DNA of 64,000 bases from Vigna angularis (Eukaryota; Streptophyta; Magnoliopsida; Fabales; Fabaceae): the NCBI RefSeq assembly GCF_016808095.1, contig NC_068978.1, positions 21,072,806 to 21,136,805 of the forward strand, read 5' to 3'. The notes under the pieces are model-generated. The model searched no databases, was not told the DNA's origin, and saw only the letters and a program-made list of their open reading frames with translations. Shown piece after piece: positions 11,354 through 32,190 of the stretch; within the stretch, counting starts at the first letter, position 1, and each line of letters opens with the position of its first letter. A program made the translations under genes and the position numbers.

Positions 11354-12350
11354 TGATGTACTCAATTCACAGACTTGTACTTTTATGTCCTCCAAGTCTT
11401 GTACTTCTATTCTGTCAACCTCAACATCATGTAATTGTATCCTCTCACCCTCAACATCTTGTACTTCTAACCTCTCAGCCTCACCATCATGTGCTTGTCT
11501 CCTCTCAGCCTCACCATGACCTTCATCAACTTGTATCCTCTCACCCTCAACATCTGGTCCTTTAAACTCTCACCCTTAGCATGATGTGCTTATCTCCTCT
11601 CAGTCTCACCATGACCTTCATCAACTTGTATTCTCTCACCCTCAACATCATCTACTTTTGTCCTCTCACCATCACCTTCATCAACTTCTATTCTCTCACC
11701 CTCAACTTCATTTGTTTCTGTCATCTCATCATGATCTTCGTGAACTTCTATTCTCTCACTCTTAACATCATATGCTTCTATTATCTCAGCCTGACCAACA
11801 TCAACTTTTATCCTCTCACCATCAGCACCTACCCCCTCATTCAATTGTTGTGTGACACCACCATCTCTCAAGGATTGGCTACGACATACACCATCATTTG
11901 TGGCCTCACCAAACTGTGAAGTTACACCATCATCAAATTTTCTGTCCTTTCATCCAACACTGCACCCTCACCACCCTCATGCATCTCAGGTGCAACTTCC
12001 TCACCTCCTTCATCAACATTATATTCAATCATGTGAATAATATTAGGTTGAGACACAGTGTGCACAACATATAAATGAACCTGACCATTTAACCTAGCTA
12101 AATTGACCGTATGCTTGACTCCTACGTCATCACACAAGACTTCTAGCCTATCATCTAATACAAGACCACATCCAACAAAAAACCACAAATCCTTAAATCC
12201 ATCATACCCAAGCCATTTGACTACACTCACTACAATAAAGTAACTCCACAAGTCAGGGTCAAAATACATAGTATCACTTTCCCTTTCATACTTGAGGCAC
12301 CCTTCGTTTACGGACTTTCTCCCATGGTGAATAACAACCTTCCTCCATCA
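10078..12350 (-). pseudogene. MURA-type transposase remnant lacking the catalytic core
   Basis: Reading the minus strand from 12350 down: a PB1-like N-terminal domain (VVIHHGRKSVNEGCLKYE, DPDLWSYF, HTVNLARLNGQVHLYVVH); an acidic repetitive linker (11871-11450) built of GERIEVDEG-like units; an Asp run from (CAT)n at about 11320-11351; a MuDR-type DNA-binding region (11011-10620: FGHKEDILDAIKTY, IRVKCVGAKGQCSW, NPNVKGVDIKDKFSRKWNI). At about 10610-10570 it jumps to the post-catalytic part (RFTTTTQCDTLVNNMSEAFN) and then to the C-terminal zinc knuckle (10170-10120, CSMCREVGHNRTHC). The DDE transposase core normally found between DNA-binding region and zinc knuckle is absent. Several frameshifts separate the parts. 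Confidence 0.85.
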
Positions 12351-13093
12351 CAGACAACACAATCAACAATATTCTACACCTATAGATAACCGTAAAACTA
12401 CAAAAAACACCGTATATTAAAATGATTATCAATTGATAATGACAAAACAAAGGAACTTTAACTATGGGGGACCATAATCATAATATGCATACAACACATT
12501 TTCGGACAACCCCAACCCCACATTCAAAAAAGCATGGCCAGATAACAACAAAAAGCATCGAATATTAAATTCATATCTATCTATAGTACAGATACTAACC
12601 TTCCACGAAAATCCACACATACCGCTTACGATACACGTTAACGACTTCGTGATTCTCGTCGAACCTCCAGATATCAACGCTTACTCCAATCACGATGCTC
12701 CAAAGCCCTAATTAACCAAATATAAAACTCCACTAAGGACTTCACGCAAGGTTGCGATACACTATGCTTTAGATTTTGAATCCCAATTTTAATCCCAATT
12801 TCAATTTCAATGAACCCTAATTCCCATTTCAGAAAATCCTATTTTTAAAATGTTAAATTTTGTGAAATTCCACGTATAAAGCTCTATAAATGCCACATTT
12901 AAAAAAACTGTCCACGTCAACATCCCAGCTCATAAAAATCTTAATCTCGTTAAGCCAATTTAACGACACGGGCCCAATTCAGTCAATTTTCCATTTTTTT
13001 AAGGACTAAATTGGTAAAACCAATAATACGGGGATCTAACTGGAAAAAATCCACATAAATAGGGACTGCGGAAGTGGTTTAACCTTGTATCTT

Positions 13094-15304
13094 TTACACA
13101 CAAATTATCCACCATTGATATTTTTTCATCCCTACCTGATTGCCATATGGCTACATACCACTGAATCACTTACGCTTTTGTAGTACTCTTTGCTCTTTTC
13201 CCAATGAATGTTTTAAAATTGATATTTTAATTAAAAGATTTCTTGACGTATGGTGGTTCCGAAGAGGCTATTCAGTAAAGTTTATAGAGTTCTTCTCCTT
13301 ACACCTCCCCTATATCACTTTGCATCTCTAATTTTTATAAGATTTTCATCTTTGCTCCTGTCAGAAGCCCATAAGAGTGTAGAAGAATCTTTGATCGCGC
13401 ATGAGATTTTTTTCCCATTAAAACACAGAAAAACCTTACACCCCTTGCGCCTCCTCTTTCATTGCCCTTCAAAGCTCTTTGGTGCACTTCATTTTCAGTT
13501 TTCTCTCGTGGTCTTCTTTGCACTTCTCCTTCTTTTCTCCCTCGCAACAAAGATGTATCATGGATGGTTGAATGTATGAAAATGTATGAAACTGGTATGA
13601 TTGTGTGCTTGGATGCATGGTACAAGGGTTAAATGTATATGTGTGCTTGGATCTGTGCTTGGATTTGCAGGGACGAGTCTCGGAGGTCTTAACCGTACTT
13701 CAAAGTATGCTTAAGGCCTTGCCAGTGTTCGAACTATGGTTAAGAAGTTGTTGCGCTTCGAAAGCCGGTTGTTACTATAGATGTATATCGAATTGTGATT
13801 ATTCCCACACATGAACAAATAATAATAAAATAAAATCATTACCTTAGCTCTGCATTCAAGTCTTGCATAATGGACCAAGGTATGAACTTGTTTTTACATA
13901 CTCCTAAATCTAGAGTATCTAAAAATCTAAGACACATTTTTTCCTATACTAGAGTTTGCATAAATATAAGATTTGAAACTTGAGAGAACCACACCAAAAA
14001 AGCTAGTCACCTAAAGAGACCAAGGCCTAAAGATTCCACACACGAATCCCGTACTTCAAATGTGGGACTCAAGTCTCAAACCCTACAACAATTGGATTCT
14101 AATAACATTAATATTATATTATATTTTCTAAAAAAAGATATATAACTACGGGATTGTATATTCACTACGTTTTAGTTCCACATTTAAGAAATAAGGTTTG
14201 AGCTTCTAAAAAAGAACAAGACACTTTCTTTCCTTGCCGCAATTCGAAATGTGGCAAGCCTTAACCGACGTTCGAACGTTGGTTAAGGGTGTTTACGCTA
14301 TCAACTATTAACCTCGAATGCCTTTCATCTCCAATGTCTTTCATCACCTTTCTCCTTCACGAACCACACCACACAACACGACCGCCACCAACGTCCATAT
14401 CACTGCCAATATTATGATCACCACTAGAACACTATACCACCACGACCACAACTTCAGATGCCAAGCTCACACACAAACAAAAAGGAAGTGAACAACGAAG
14501 AAATTATCAACAAAGAGGGTGTAAGGTTTATAGAAACAACATTTATTACTGGTTGTTGGTTGTTGGAATTAAACCAACATCATTAAACTGTGATGATAGT
14601 TGCAGAGTTTAATAAATTAAGGGTAAAATAGTTCAATAGGAGCTGCAGGATGATATTGGTGAGGTGCAGGGAGAAAGACTTAAATTTATATTGTGTGAAA
14701 AATTATACTGTTTGATGGTGAAAGTATTTAAAAATGTCAACAATATTTGTTTATGTTAACAATTGTTAATTGTTATATGAAGATTTTATTAAAAGATAAA
14801 ATTTTAAAAAACTAATGCAAGAAATTATATTAAATTTATAATAAAATTATATTATATATAAGTAAAAAAATCTATTTATAATTCCTTTTATGAAAATAAT
14901 TTTTTAATTTGAATTTCATATATGAAGATGAAAACAAAATTTTAAATATATTAAAAGAATTATTATTAACAAATCCTTTCACATTTAATAAAAAACATTT
15001 AATTTTTAGAAGTTTTTGTTTTAAAGAATTTAGTATTAACTTACTTTTGCCTACCTTTATCTGGTTTTCTTATAGTTTGAACTGAATCATTATCTAATAT
15101 TAGTATTTTCTCTCTCATCGAGTATACTAGTCCATTTAGAAGTTATTTTCAATTCCTTCACAAAATGAGTCTTCTTTGAAGTCAAAGGATTATGACTTGT
15201 CACTGAACTATAAGTTAAATCTAATTGCTGTAAACCCTATAAACTATTGATAACATGACTGACATCCTCTAAAGAAGATTAAGTTTGTATTCTAGTTAAA
15301 AATA
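13094..15304. other. Repeat-derived intergenic DNA with clustered TTCGAA palindromes
   Basis: There is no gene here with family resemblance. Between 13689 and 14286 lie at least four imperfect palindromes of 26-27 bp: 13689-13714, 13718-13744, 14234-14259 and 14261-14286. Their arms resemble TTAACCG / CTTGCC and three are centred on TTCGAA. A shorter TTCGAA palindrome lies at about 13750-13773. Such clusters look like subterminal binding-site arrays of a DNA transposon whose ends I could not find. The 14300-14520 part is rich in CCACCA/CACAAC and the 14700-15060 part is plain AT-rich DNA. Confidence 0.5.
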
Positions 15305-16686
15305 GGTTTAATGTCTCGGTAGGTCCCTATTTTCGTCCGGAATCTCAAATAGGTCCCTTTCTTTTTTGGCGCCTCAATTGGGTTCTTATTTTTGTAAAAT
15401 TGAATCAAATAGGGGCTTTCCGTCAAATTGAGAAGATGTCGTTAAGAAGGGTGTTACGTGACATGCCAACAATGTCTTTTTAAATGATGTGGCATTAAAA
15501 ATGTGTCTCAATTGTATTTATTTTATTTTTGAATTAAAAAATGAAGTTTACAGAGTGGAAATATAATATAAGTAAGGGCAAAGTTGGGAAATCAAATTAA
15601 ATTAAGTATCCAATGGGGGCTTGCCACGTGGAAGCCCCTTTCTCACCCAAATTAGGGTTTTAGAATTGGGATTTGGAAGGCTTGCTTCTGCCTCCTTTGC
15701 CTGCGCCGCGAAGTGTGCTGCTGCCTATTTCCATAGAGATCTCTATGCGCGAGAGAAAAATTTCTCCCGTGGTTGCGTTTTGATTTTTGCAAACGCTTCA
15801 CGATTCTAATTATCTCTCGCGATGATGGTGGAAAACGAAGGGAGTCACGCTCCTGAGTTTCGCCTCCTGAGTCTCGATCGTGCTTGCGCGACTAGGGTTC
15901 ACTGATTTGGGGATTTTTTCTGCGTTTTAGGATTCCTCTACCGTTTCTGGTTTTTCTGCGTTTCATGTTGTGAAGACACTGGAGATCAAATCACGATTGG
16001 TGGAGGCCTAGCGAGTAGCTCCCGAAGAGGCGCTGGTGTGTTTGGGTGGTCTCTGCGGCGACATTGACGAGGTGGTCAAGTGAAGATGCTTCACAGTGGC
16101 TGTTGATTTGGTAATTTTCGTAGATTCAACTTTTTTTTTGTCAATTTTGCATCAGTTCACATACATCTTTTTTATGGTTTTTTATTTGGGAATTTTCGCA
16201 GGTTCTGATTTTGTCTCGCAATGGTGAAAATGTTGGGCGAACTCGCGATTGGGTTCCTACAATTTGCAGTTCTGTCTACAGTGGTTGCCATGGAAGCGTG
16301 ATTTGGTTACCGGAGAAGATGAAGGATGGCATTCCAAGAGCAATGTTTGGTGTTGGCAGTGCTTTTGGACCTTTCCATGTGTTATATGAAATGAGATGAC
16401 CACTTTGCCCTTATTTAAATTAAATTTTATTTTCCCTCTCTACACTCCATTTTTTAATTCAAAAATTAAAAAAATACACTTCACACATGTTTTTAATGTC
16501 ACATCATTTAAAAAGACACTGTCAGCATGCCACGTAACACCCTCCTTAACTGCGTCTTCTCAATTTGACGGAAAACCCATAATTGCTTCAATTTTACAAA
16601 AACAATGACCCAATTGAGACACCGAAAAAGAAATGAACCTATTTGAGATTTCGGACGAAAATAGGGACCTACCGAGACATTAAACC
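15305..16686. mobile_element. Non-autonomous long-TIR element (Mutator-like), 1382 bp
   Basis: The left arm starts ggtttaatgtctcggtaggt (15305) and its reverse complement closes the element at 16686. The two arms match over roughly 230-250 bp, including the shared blocks ccctattttcgtccg, tcaattgggt and gtgttacgtg(a/g)cat(g). The inner 15610-16390 part is clearly more GC-rich, with host-like text (for example gcttctgcctcctttgcctg) and two short frames (15621-15809, 16211-16399). I cannot assign these to a family. No transposase is present. Flanks TTAAAAATA and TTATATAGT match only partly, so a target-site duplication is not established. A Pack-MULE-like structure is likely but unproven. Confidence 0.75.
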
Positions 16687-16732
16687 TTATATAGTGAATT
16701 CTGTGTTAATTATAAAGTACAATATCCTACCT

Positions 16733-16810
16733 TATAATTCTCAAATTGGCCTTTATTATACAATTTATATGTATAATTCTCAAATTGGCCTTTATTATAC
16801 AATTTATATG
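16733..16810. repeat. 39-bp perfect tandem duplication
   Basis: The unit beginning tataattctcaaattggcc at 16733 is repeated without a mismatch from 16772 to 16810. It lies just outside the right end of the long-TIR element. Confidence 0.9.
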
Positions 16811-18413
16811 TACTAACACAAAATTCATCTTTGTGATGTAGAATCATATAATAATTATCAATTATCAATATATTTATACTTATATGGTACAATCAATAGA
16901 AGTAGAAACTTAACAAAGATAAACAATGTGCCTCGCACACCATTTTGATGTACAATAGAAGATGTCAACATAAATTTATAAATTTCGAAAAAAAAACTAT
17001 AGCACAAGATCTTCTAAAGCATGTAAGTTATAATGATCATTTTTTAGAATGCTTATAAAATTAAACTTTCTCGTGAAGTAAAGGCTAAGGATCAAAATTA
17101 TATCGAAAAAGTTTTATGTGCATGAAAAAAAAAAAGAGTTAGAAAAACTTGAAGTGCTTAATTTATAGCTTGTCTATTAAACAACTTAGCAAAAGAAGTT
17201 ATACTTCTATATCTTCCATTACTATGAATTTAAGTCTTTAGTGCAAGGAGTGTATGTTTTATATCCTTTTTTGTTGAGTTAGCCTTGTAATCCAAACAAC
17301 TTGTTTTGATATAGCTTGAAGAGGATTTATGTATTTTACGTAGAGAGACACTGTATATTTGTAAGCAACTTGTTTTCTTTTAATATTAGTGAAACCCTTT
17401 TGTGGTTTGTAAAGGAAAATTATTAGTACCCCATGTTTAAGGTGAATTGATATAAAAACTAAGTAATTTTTTTATCATCTACTATTAGGGATGATAACAA
17501 GGCGGGAGAGGTACGAGTTTCATTTTCCATCCACATCCATGCAATAAAAATTCATTCCTATTCCCTTCTCCAAATTTAGTGAGTATACAATTTTTGTCTC
17601 ATTCTCATCCCCACTGGGTAACGGGTATAAACATATACCCATACCCATTTTTGTACTCTTCCAAATATCCATTCAAGCATTTCTATAACAAAATATAAAA
17701 ATCACAATAAAAAAATCATAATATTATCAAATGATTAAATATTAAAAGAACATATTTCCTTTTCTTCATAATGTCAAATATTAAGAAAAATATCTTTTGT
17801 ATAAATCACAAATTAGAGTATTAAACAACAAGAAGAGAAAATTCAAAGAATCATATAAATACTAAACAATTACACATAACTAAAATTTTATAATAATCAA
17901 AACATTTATTAATTTTTCAAATAGTTTCATTGATAAATAATATTTATGAGAATAAATTATTATATTATTGTAAGTGAAATATATTTATACAATTATATGG
18001 TAAAATTGTTCTTATGAGAACACATTATAGAACATAGAATTATATAAAAATCATCCAAATAATATTCTATATGATCAAAATAATCAACAAATCAAAATAT
18101 TAAAATGAAGTAAAAACTACCAAATGAGTTTCCTATAAATAATTTGATACAACATTGAACGAAATCATAAAAAAATGCATAATTAAGTGTATGATAGGAG
18201 AGAAAATATTTTAGAGATATAAGAAAACTGGTTAGATATCCAACTACTTAACTGCATAAAGATTAAGAAAAATATAAAGGTTCTTCAAATAATAATAATA
18301 AAACTAAGGATCAAAGAAGATAATAATTTTTTTTATGTTATCCAATCAAGAGTTTATGAACTTAAACATTTAAAATTGAGGATCATACGTAAATAGTAAT
18401 ATTAAAAAAAAAA
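16811..18413. other. AT-rich intergenic DNA with one hAT-like end
   Basis: There is no coding region. At about 17486-17500 the text tattagggatgataacaagg resembles a plant hAT end (CAGGGATG-like), followed by gggtaacgggtataaacatatacccatacc near 17616-17646. This is typical of hAT subterminal DNA. The other end was not found. Confidence 0.4.
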
Positions 18414-19496
18414 TACTAGTGCAATAAAGGAAAACGACAGTGGTTGTTTTTTACAATTCACTTCGATTTTCGAACCGAGACATATAATCACGAGGTAAAA
18501 AGGTGGGAACTTTTGGCCTCGGTTTCAACCGAGGTAATATCCATGGTTTCTGCTTCGGTTCTTTTGCACCCAAGGTAATAACATAGGTCTATGACAGCAG
18601 TTCAGGCTAGAACTGATGTCAAAGCCCTTTATTTTTATTTTTTTAAATCACGTGCTCTTATATGAAATTTTAAAAAAAAAACCCAACTCGAACAAAAATT
18701 TCCAAAACCAGAACAATTAAAACCCTAATTACAAGAAAATTTTGCAAGTATAGAAACCCCAAATTTCCAAATCTTAATCCAAAACCCTAGCCTCAAAACG
18801 CAAGAATCAGATTAAAAAAAAAAAATCCCAAATCCGGACGAGGTCAGAAACCCTAAACTTGGTGCTGGAGTCAGACGCGACTTCCCTTCGCCGCGAAGAC
18901 ACCAGAACACGAACCCTCGCGGAGGCGCCGCTGCTACCACATTGCGAGAAAGAAAGATGTGCCTAAGCTGTCAAAGTCGCCTCCCTTCCTACAAAAATGA
19001 ACCAACACCGAGAAGCGAAAAGGAGTCTTCCTTCCATGTGAAACACAAACCAGAGTTAGAGAAGGAGGAAAAAGAAGTTTGTGCCTCCCTCACTACGAGG
19101 TGAAACGAAACAAGAAGAAAAGAAAAAGATGAAGATGGGTGCTTCCCCCTTCTTGTGAAGTTGTGACAAAGGAGTGAAGAAGAGAACAAAACATTGGCGA
19201 AGAGAACCCTAAGGACGAGAGAGAGCAGCGGCGCAATTTAAACCGAAACGAAGGCCTTCTGTCTAAAAATGCCTCTGTTCGTGAAATTTAAACCTAAACG
19301 CATGTTATTACCTCAGTTTTTTTTTTAACCGAGGTAGTAAGCCTCTACCGTCTCGGTTCTATAAATAACTCATGCATATAGTGCCCAAAAAAATTAAAAA
19401 ATTATATTAAATGACATTTTTATAATTTTAATGAACCTTTTTACCTCGGTTCTATAACATGTATTTTTACTTTCGTTTGTGACCTTTGCCTAGCAT
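18414..19496. mobile_element. Degenerate non-autonomous CACTA-like element with AACCGAGGTA repeats
   Basis: The left end is near ctagtgcaataaagg (18416) and the right end near cctttgcctagca (19494), which read inward from opposite strands are related (CTAG-TGCAA.../TGCTAGGCAAAG). Subterminal zones on both sides carry copies of aaccgaggta / tacctcggtt (for example 18524, 19325, 19441). The centre (18840-19260) is a GC-richer block that looks like captured host DNA (aaaccctaaacttggtgctgg, gcggaggcgccgctgctacc), but no family could be named. The outermost bases and TSD are not clear. Confidence 0.5.
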
Positions 19497-22082
19497 GAGA
19501 AGTGATATTTTGATAAGAGTAATTTAGTCACTTCATTGAGGCAGAAAAATAATTGCATCACTCTACCATCAATTTTCTATTTTTTTTTTAATTTTCAATT
19601 CTCTACTTATTTCAGTAATAAATTTGACCACTCGATTCAAACCTTAAGTATCATTTTCTTAATTTGTTTGAAACATCATAAGACATCAAAGACATGGTTG
19701 AAGACACAGGGAACAGAAAATCCAACAACCACAAAGGTTAACACTTTTCTAATAGAAATTCAACCTTGACACTTTAGAGGACATTGCCTTTTCAATAAAA
19801 AGTTATCTAATAAAATTAACATGATATTATATTTATATGATATTATCTATTTTAAAATAAATTATGTAAAATATATTCCTATTTAACTTTTACATTTTCT
19901 TATTTTACTTCTCGAGAATTCATTGGATTAAAATATTATTCCATTAATAAACTGACTTGACATAATCTTATCTCATTTATTAGACCTACTTGTTTAAGTT
20001 TCTTTTATTAAATAATCACTTTGGAAAATATAATCTTTTCATGTGTTTGTTTAAACTTTTTAAAATAATAAGTGGAATAGAAATATACATCTGGTTATAT
20101 TATTCAAATATTTGAAATAATTTCTCATACAATCAATTACTTTTAGAAAAGGAAGTGATTTTCCATTTTTTAAATCTTAAAAGAACGACAAAATTATTTT
20201 ATACCATAATCACTTATGTGTTAATCTTTAATACACTAATTCAAATTTACATAAATTACTCTAAAAAAATCTTGCTAAGAAAAAATATGAATGCCCCTGT
20301 GTATTTTAAGCCCAGTCTTAGCAAAAACAAACGTGACAACATGATTTTAAAGTCCAAAAGTATACATCTAAAATCATGTTTAAAACTGTTTGCTAGTGTA
20401 TTACTTAATAAGTAATTATTAAAAAAAAAATTACCATCGTTTATAATGGTTTTTGATTATTTTGGAAAAAGTCATGTATAAAAACTTTAAATTAGCAGTC
20501 TTATATATTTATTAATTATTGATTTTTTAATTAATCATAAATAAGTGATAAATACTTTTATATCATTAAATGTATTAAATAAATATCTTTTAAATTTTTC
20601 TACGAATATTCTAAGGAACAATCGCTTAATTAGAATGAGTAATACATAACTATTAATATTCACCAAATAGCTCCAAAGTTTGTTCCACGAATATCCTAAA
20701 GAACAATCTCTGCAGGGTAGCTTTCAAATGAATAAAGAAAAGAGCATAAAGCTGTTATAGACTCATATTCATTTTTTTTATAACAATTACTTCCTTGCTA
20801 TTAGTAGAACTGAACTCGGATTCCTAAAATTAAGAATTTGTGTTTTTGTAAATGAAAAAGAAAATGATAATAATGAATTTTTGACATTAATTAAAAAATA
20901 TTGTAAAATAATATTGATGAAGTATAAAGAAACATGTTTCGCTTTATTTTATAGTAATTTTTACATTATTTCTAAAATAAAAATGTCTAAATATACTTTT
21001 ATCTTTATAATTTTGTAAATTTTTAATTTTTACTTTTACAAAGTAAAATTTTAACTTCATATTTAGTCCTATATTTTCTTAAAATTATACAAATTTGATT
21101 CTGTTAATATAAGCTATCCGTTACTAAAAAAATGTATAGCTAAATTCCAACGGTCAATTTCACAGACTGAAGAAATGTAATTAAATATTATATTTTTATA
21201 AGAATCAAAATTAAACATTCCTAAATTTACGAGGACTAAAGTAGGATAAATACATTCCCTTTTTATTTTCTGGTAAGTATCTTTTACTTCTTAGTTTGCA
21301 AAGGTAAATAAAATTGGCATTAAAAATGACGAATTAAATCGATTATAATATGATTAGAAAAATATGTTTATTAATTGATTAAATAAATTTTTCGTTCTTC
21401 TAAATGTGTAAATTTAATATATGATACTTAATAATTTTGTCTTCTGTTATTTAAGCATTGATTTTTACTGTTATTTCTTAAATACAATGTTAGTATTTTA
21501 GTGGCGGACTAGGATAAATATATGTATTTTTTTTTCCTGTAGTCTTATCTTTAAGTCGATCTTCGTATCTTTGAGTTTCGCAATTAAATATGAAATACTT
21601 AAATAAACAAGGACACATTGGAAATATAATTATTTATATAAAAAAGAATAAACAATTACTTGGATAAAAATAAAAAAAATATTTTGATAAAAACTTAATT
21701 AAAAATGCTGACATTACGATTGAATATAAAATTTGATGCCGACCAAGATATGAGGAAAACCAAGTCATACTTATAATTCAGCAAATTGAGTTTTGTGAAG
21801 TAGACGTATGTAAATTGTGGAACTTATATGTAGAATACACTCACGTTCCCCCACGTCCGTGCTGGCTATATAAGAAAATAAAGTTATTATTAATTAATTT
21901 GTGAAAATCACGGTGAAAAAGTTATTTCGACGGAAAAAGTGGCTGGAAGTGAGGTTATCTTTTTGGTTGGTTTGGTGATTTTAAACCTATTCCCCCACAC
22001 GAGCAAAAAGCTGAAAGTGAAATTTGCGAAGAAACAAATAGAAAGCGCTTAAGTTTATAAAACTACTCCTAATAATTACGTC
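19497..22082. other. AT-rich intergenic DNA upstream of the AMP deaminase gene
   Basis: No gene or clear repeat boundary is seen. Short frames at 19536-19769 and 20155-20415 are Lys/Ile/Phe-rich translations of AT-rich DNA without family resemblance. Confidence 0.5.
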
Positions 22083-22193
22083 TCTCTCTCTCTCTCTCTG
22101 AAATGCATAGAAAGAGTAAGAGAGAGAAAGAGTAAGAGAGAGAGGGTATCCATCCATCCACGTCCTCTGTGTCGCGTCTTTTGTGTATAAATA
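22083..22193 (+). promoter_or_regulatory. Putative core promoter of the AMP deaminase gene
   Basis: A (CT)n tract at 22080-22100 and GA-rich runs up to 22144 precede a good TATA box, TATAAATA at 22186-22193. The expected transcription start would be about 30 bp downstream, which leaves a 5' leader of about 165 bp, pyrimidine-rich, before the ATG at 22387. CT/GA-rich tracts next to TATA boxes are common in plant core promoters. The start site itself is inferred. Confidence 0.6.
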
Positions 22194-22386
22194 GCAGAGA
22201 GCGAGCCAATACCTGCTTTCATTTAACAGAGAGCTCGTCCAGTGCCTTCACACTTTTCACTCACTGTATAGAGTAGGGTTTTTCGTTATCCCCTTTTATC
22301 TTCTTCTCTCTTCACAACGTCCACGTTATCGTATTCTGGTTTTCAGTTATAGAGAGAGAAACCCGGCGGAGAGAGACAGATTGATC

Positions 22387-31208
<8,822 letters not shown>

Positions 31209-32190
31209 GATATGAGAGGCAGGGTATGTAGAAAACTCAAACCCATGTTGCATCAGAGATATTCTAAAGCCGAAGACATTATAACACTGGTCGGATGATA
31301 CGAACCAGATACATACTATAGAGAATCATCAATATGGCTGAGCTTGAGCATCGAGCAATGTTTACAGCTACAAGTCAACGGACCCCTGCGAATTTTTTTG
31401 CTTGTATGATTTTGGGTTAGTAATAAATGCATGCTTCAAGCAAGTTCGTGCCTGTTTGTGTTAGAATGTAAGCTATGATCCTTGGAAAGGGGGACATTCA
31501 TCTCCCAAAATTTTGATTCGCAATGTTTATCCATATATATAGTGCACTCCAGCTGAAACTTGAAGGACGGTTTCCCATTTCCTTTTATCTTAACATAATC
31601 ATTTACAATACGATGGTAGATCTATATATAATTCAAAGTTTCCCCTCCTTTTGACATTTGCTCAATTAATTAACAGAAATTAAGTAATGAAATGAGTAAT
31701 GCAATGGTATATAACTCCCTTGTTTCATTACTTCTGTTTTGAGAGTGAGTTTGTAGTGTATATTTATATTTAAATTGTCTTTAACAATTTGCTAGTAGTA
31801 GTTAGTCACGTACTATGGGGACAACTAAATAATTCGAAACTCGTATGGAATACAATGAAAAAGAACATTGCAAATTCTCAAGAACTCACGACAATCAATC
31901 CATGAATTAGTTTCTTGTCCTCCGACTTTGATTGTTTGTCGGTAATGATAGAAGCACCCAAAGACACGATGGATAATTCGTCGGTGGTTCTAATTGCAAT
32001 TTCCTTTGAAAAATGGAATTATTTTGATGTCCAGAGGGTTAGCACAAAGATGATAAGGACTATATAGAGACAAATAGAGACTCTAGATAAATTACGAGGG
32101 TGAGTTGAAAGCCTTACATGAAAGAGAACACATTAATTTGGTGGGAAATGGGAATAAGGGAGTTGGTACTTTCCACTCCTACCTAGCTTG
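31209..32190. other. 3' flank of AMPD and repeat debris
   Basis: The stretch after the stop codon to about 31550 is the likely 3' untranslated region, with AATAAA-like text at 31422 (taataaatg). From about 31940 on the DNA resembles decayed Ty3/gypsy gag-upstream sequence, which continues on the other side of the TRIM insertion. Confidence 0.45.

Larger units (their letters stand above)
8673..13084 (-). mobile_element. Mutator-like element (MuDR type, PB1-like family), 4412 bp, internally deleted
   Basis: Long terminal inverted repeats of roughly 250-270 bp are present. The left arm (for example tttttccagttagatcac, 8691 on) matches the reverse complement of the right arm, which ends near 13084. 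Shared blocks include ccagttagatc, gtattattgg, aaaattgact and gttgacgtggaca. The proposed 9-bp target repeats are TTGAATCTT (8664-8672) and TTGTATCTT (13085-13093), 8 of 9 identical. The arms enclose a broken MURA gene on the minus strand and a second broken frame on the plus strand. Since the transposase catalytic core is missing, the element is not autonomous. The outermost ~20 bp of the left arm are diverged, so its end is known to within a few bases. Confidence 0.85.
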
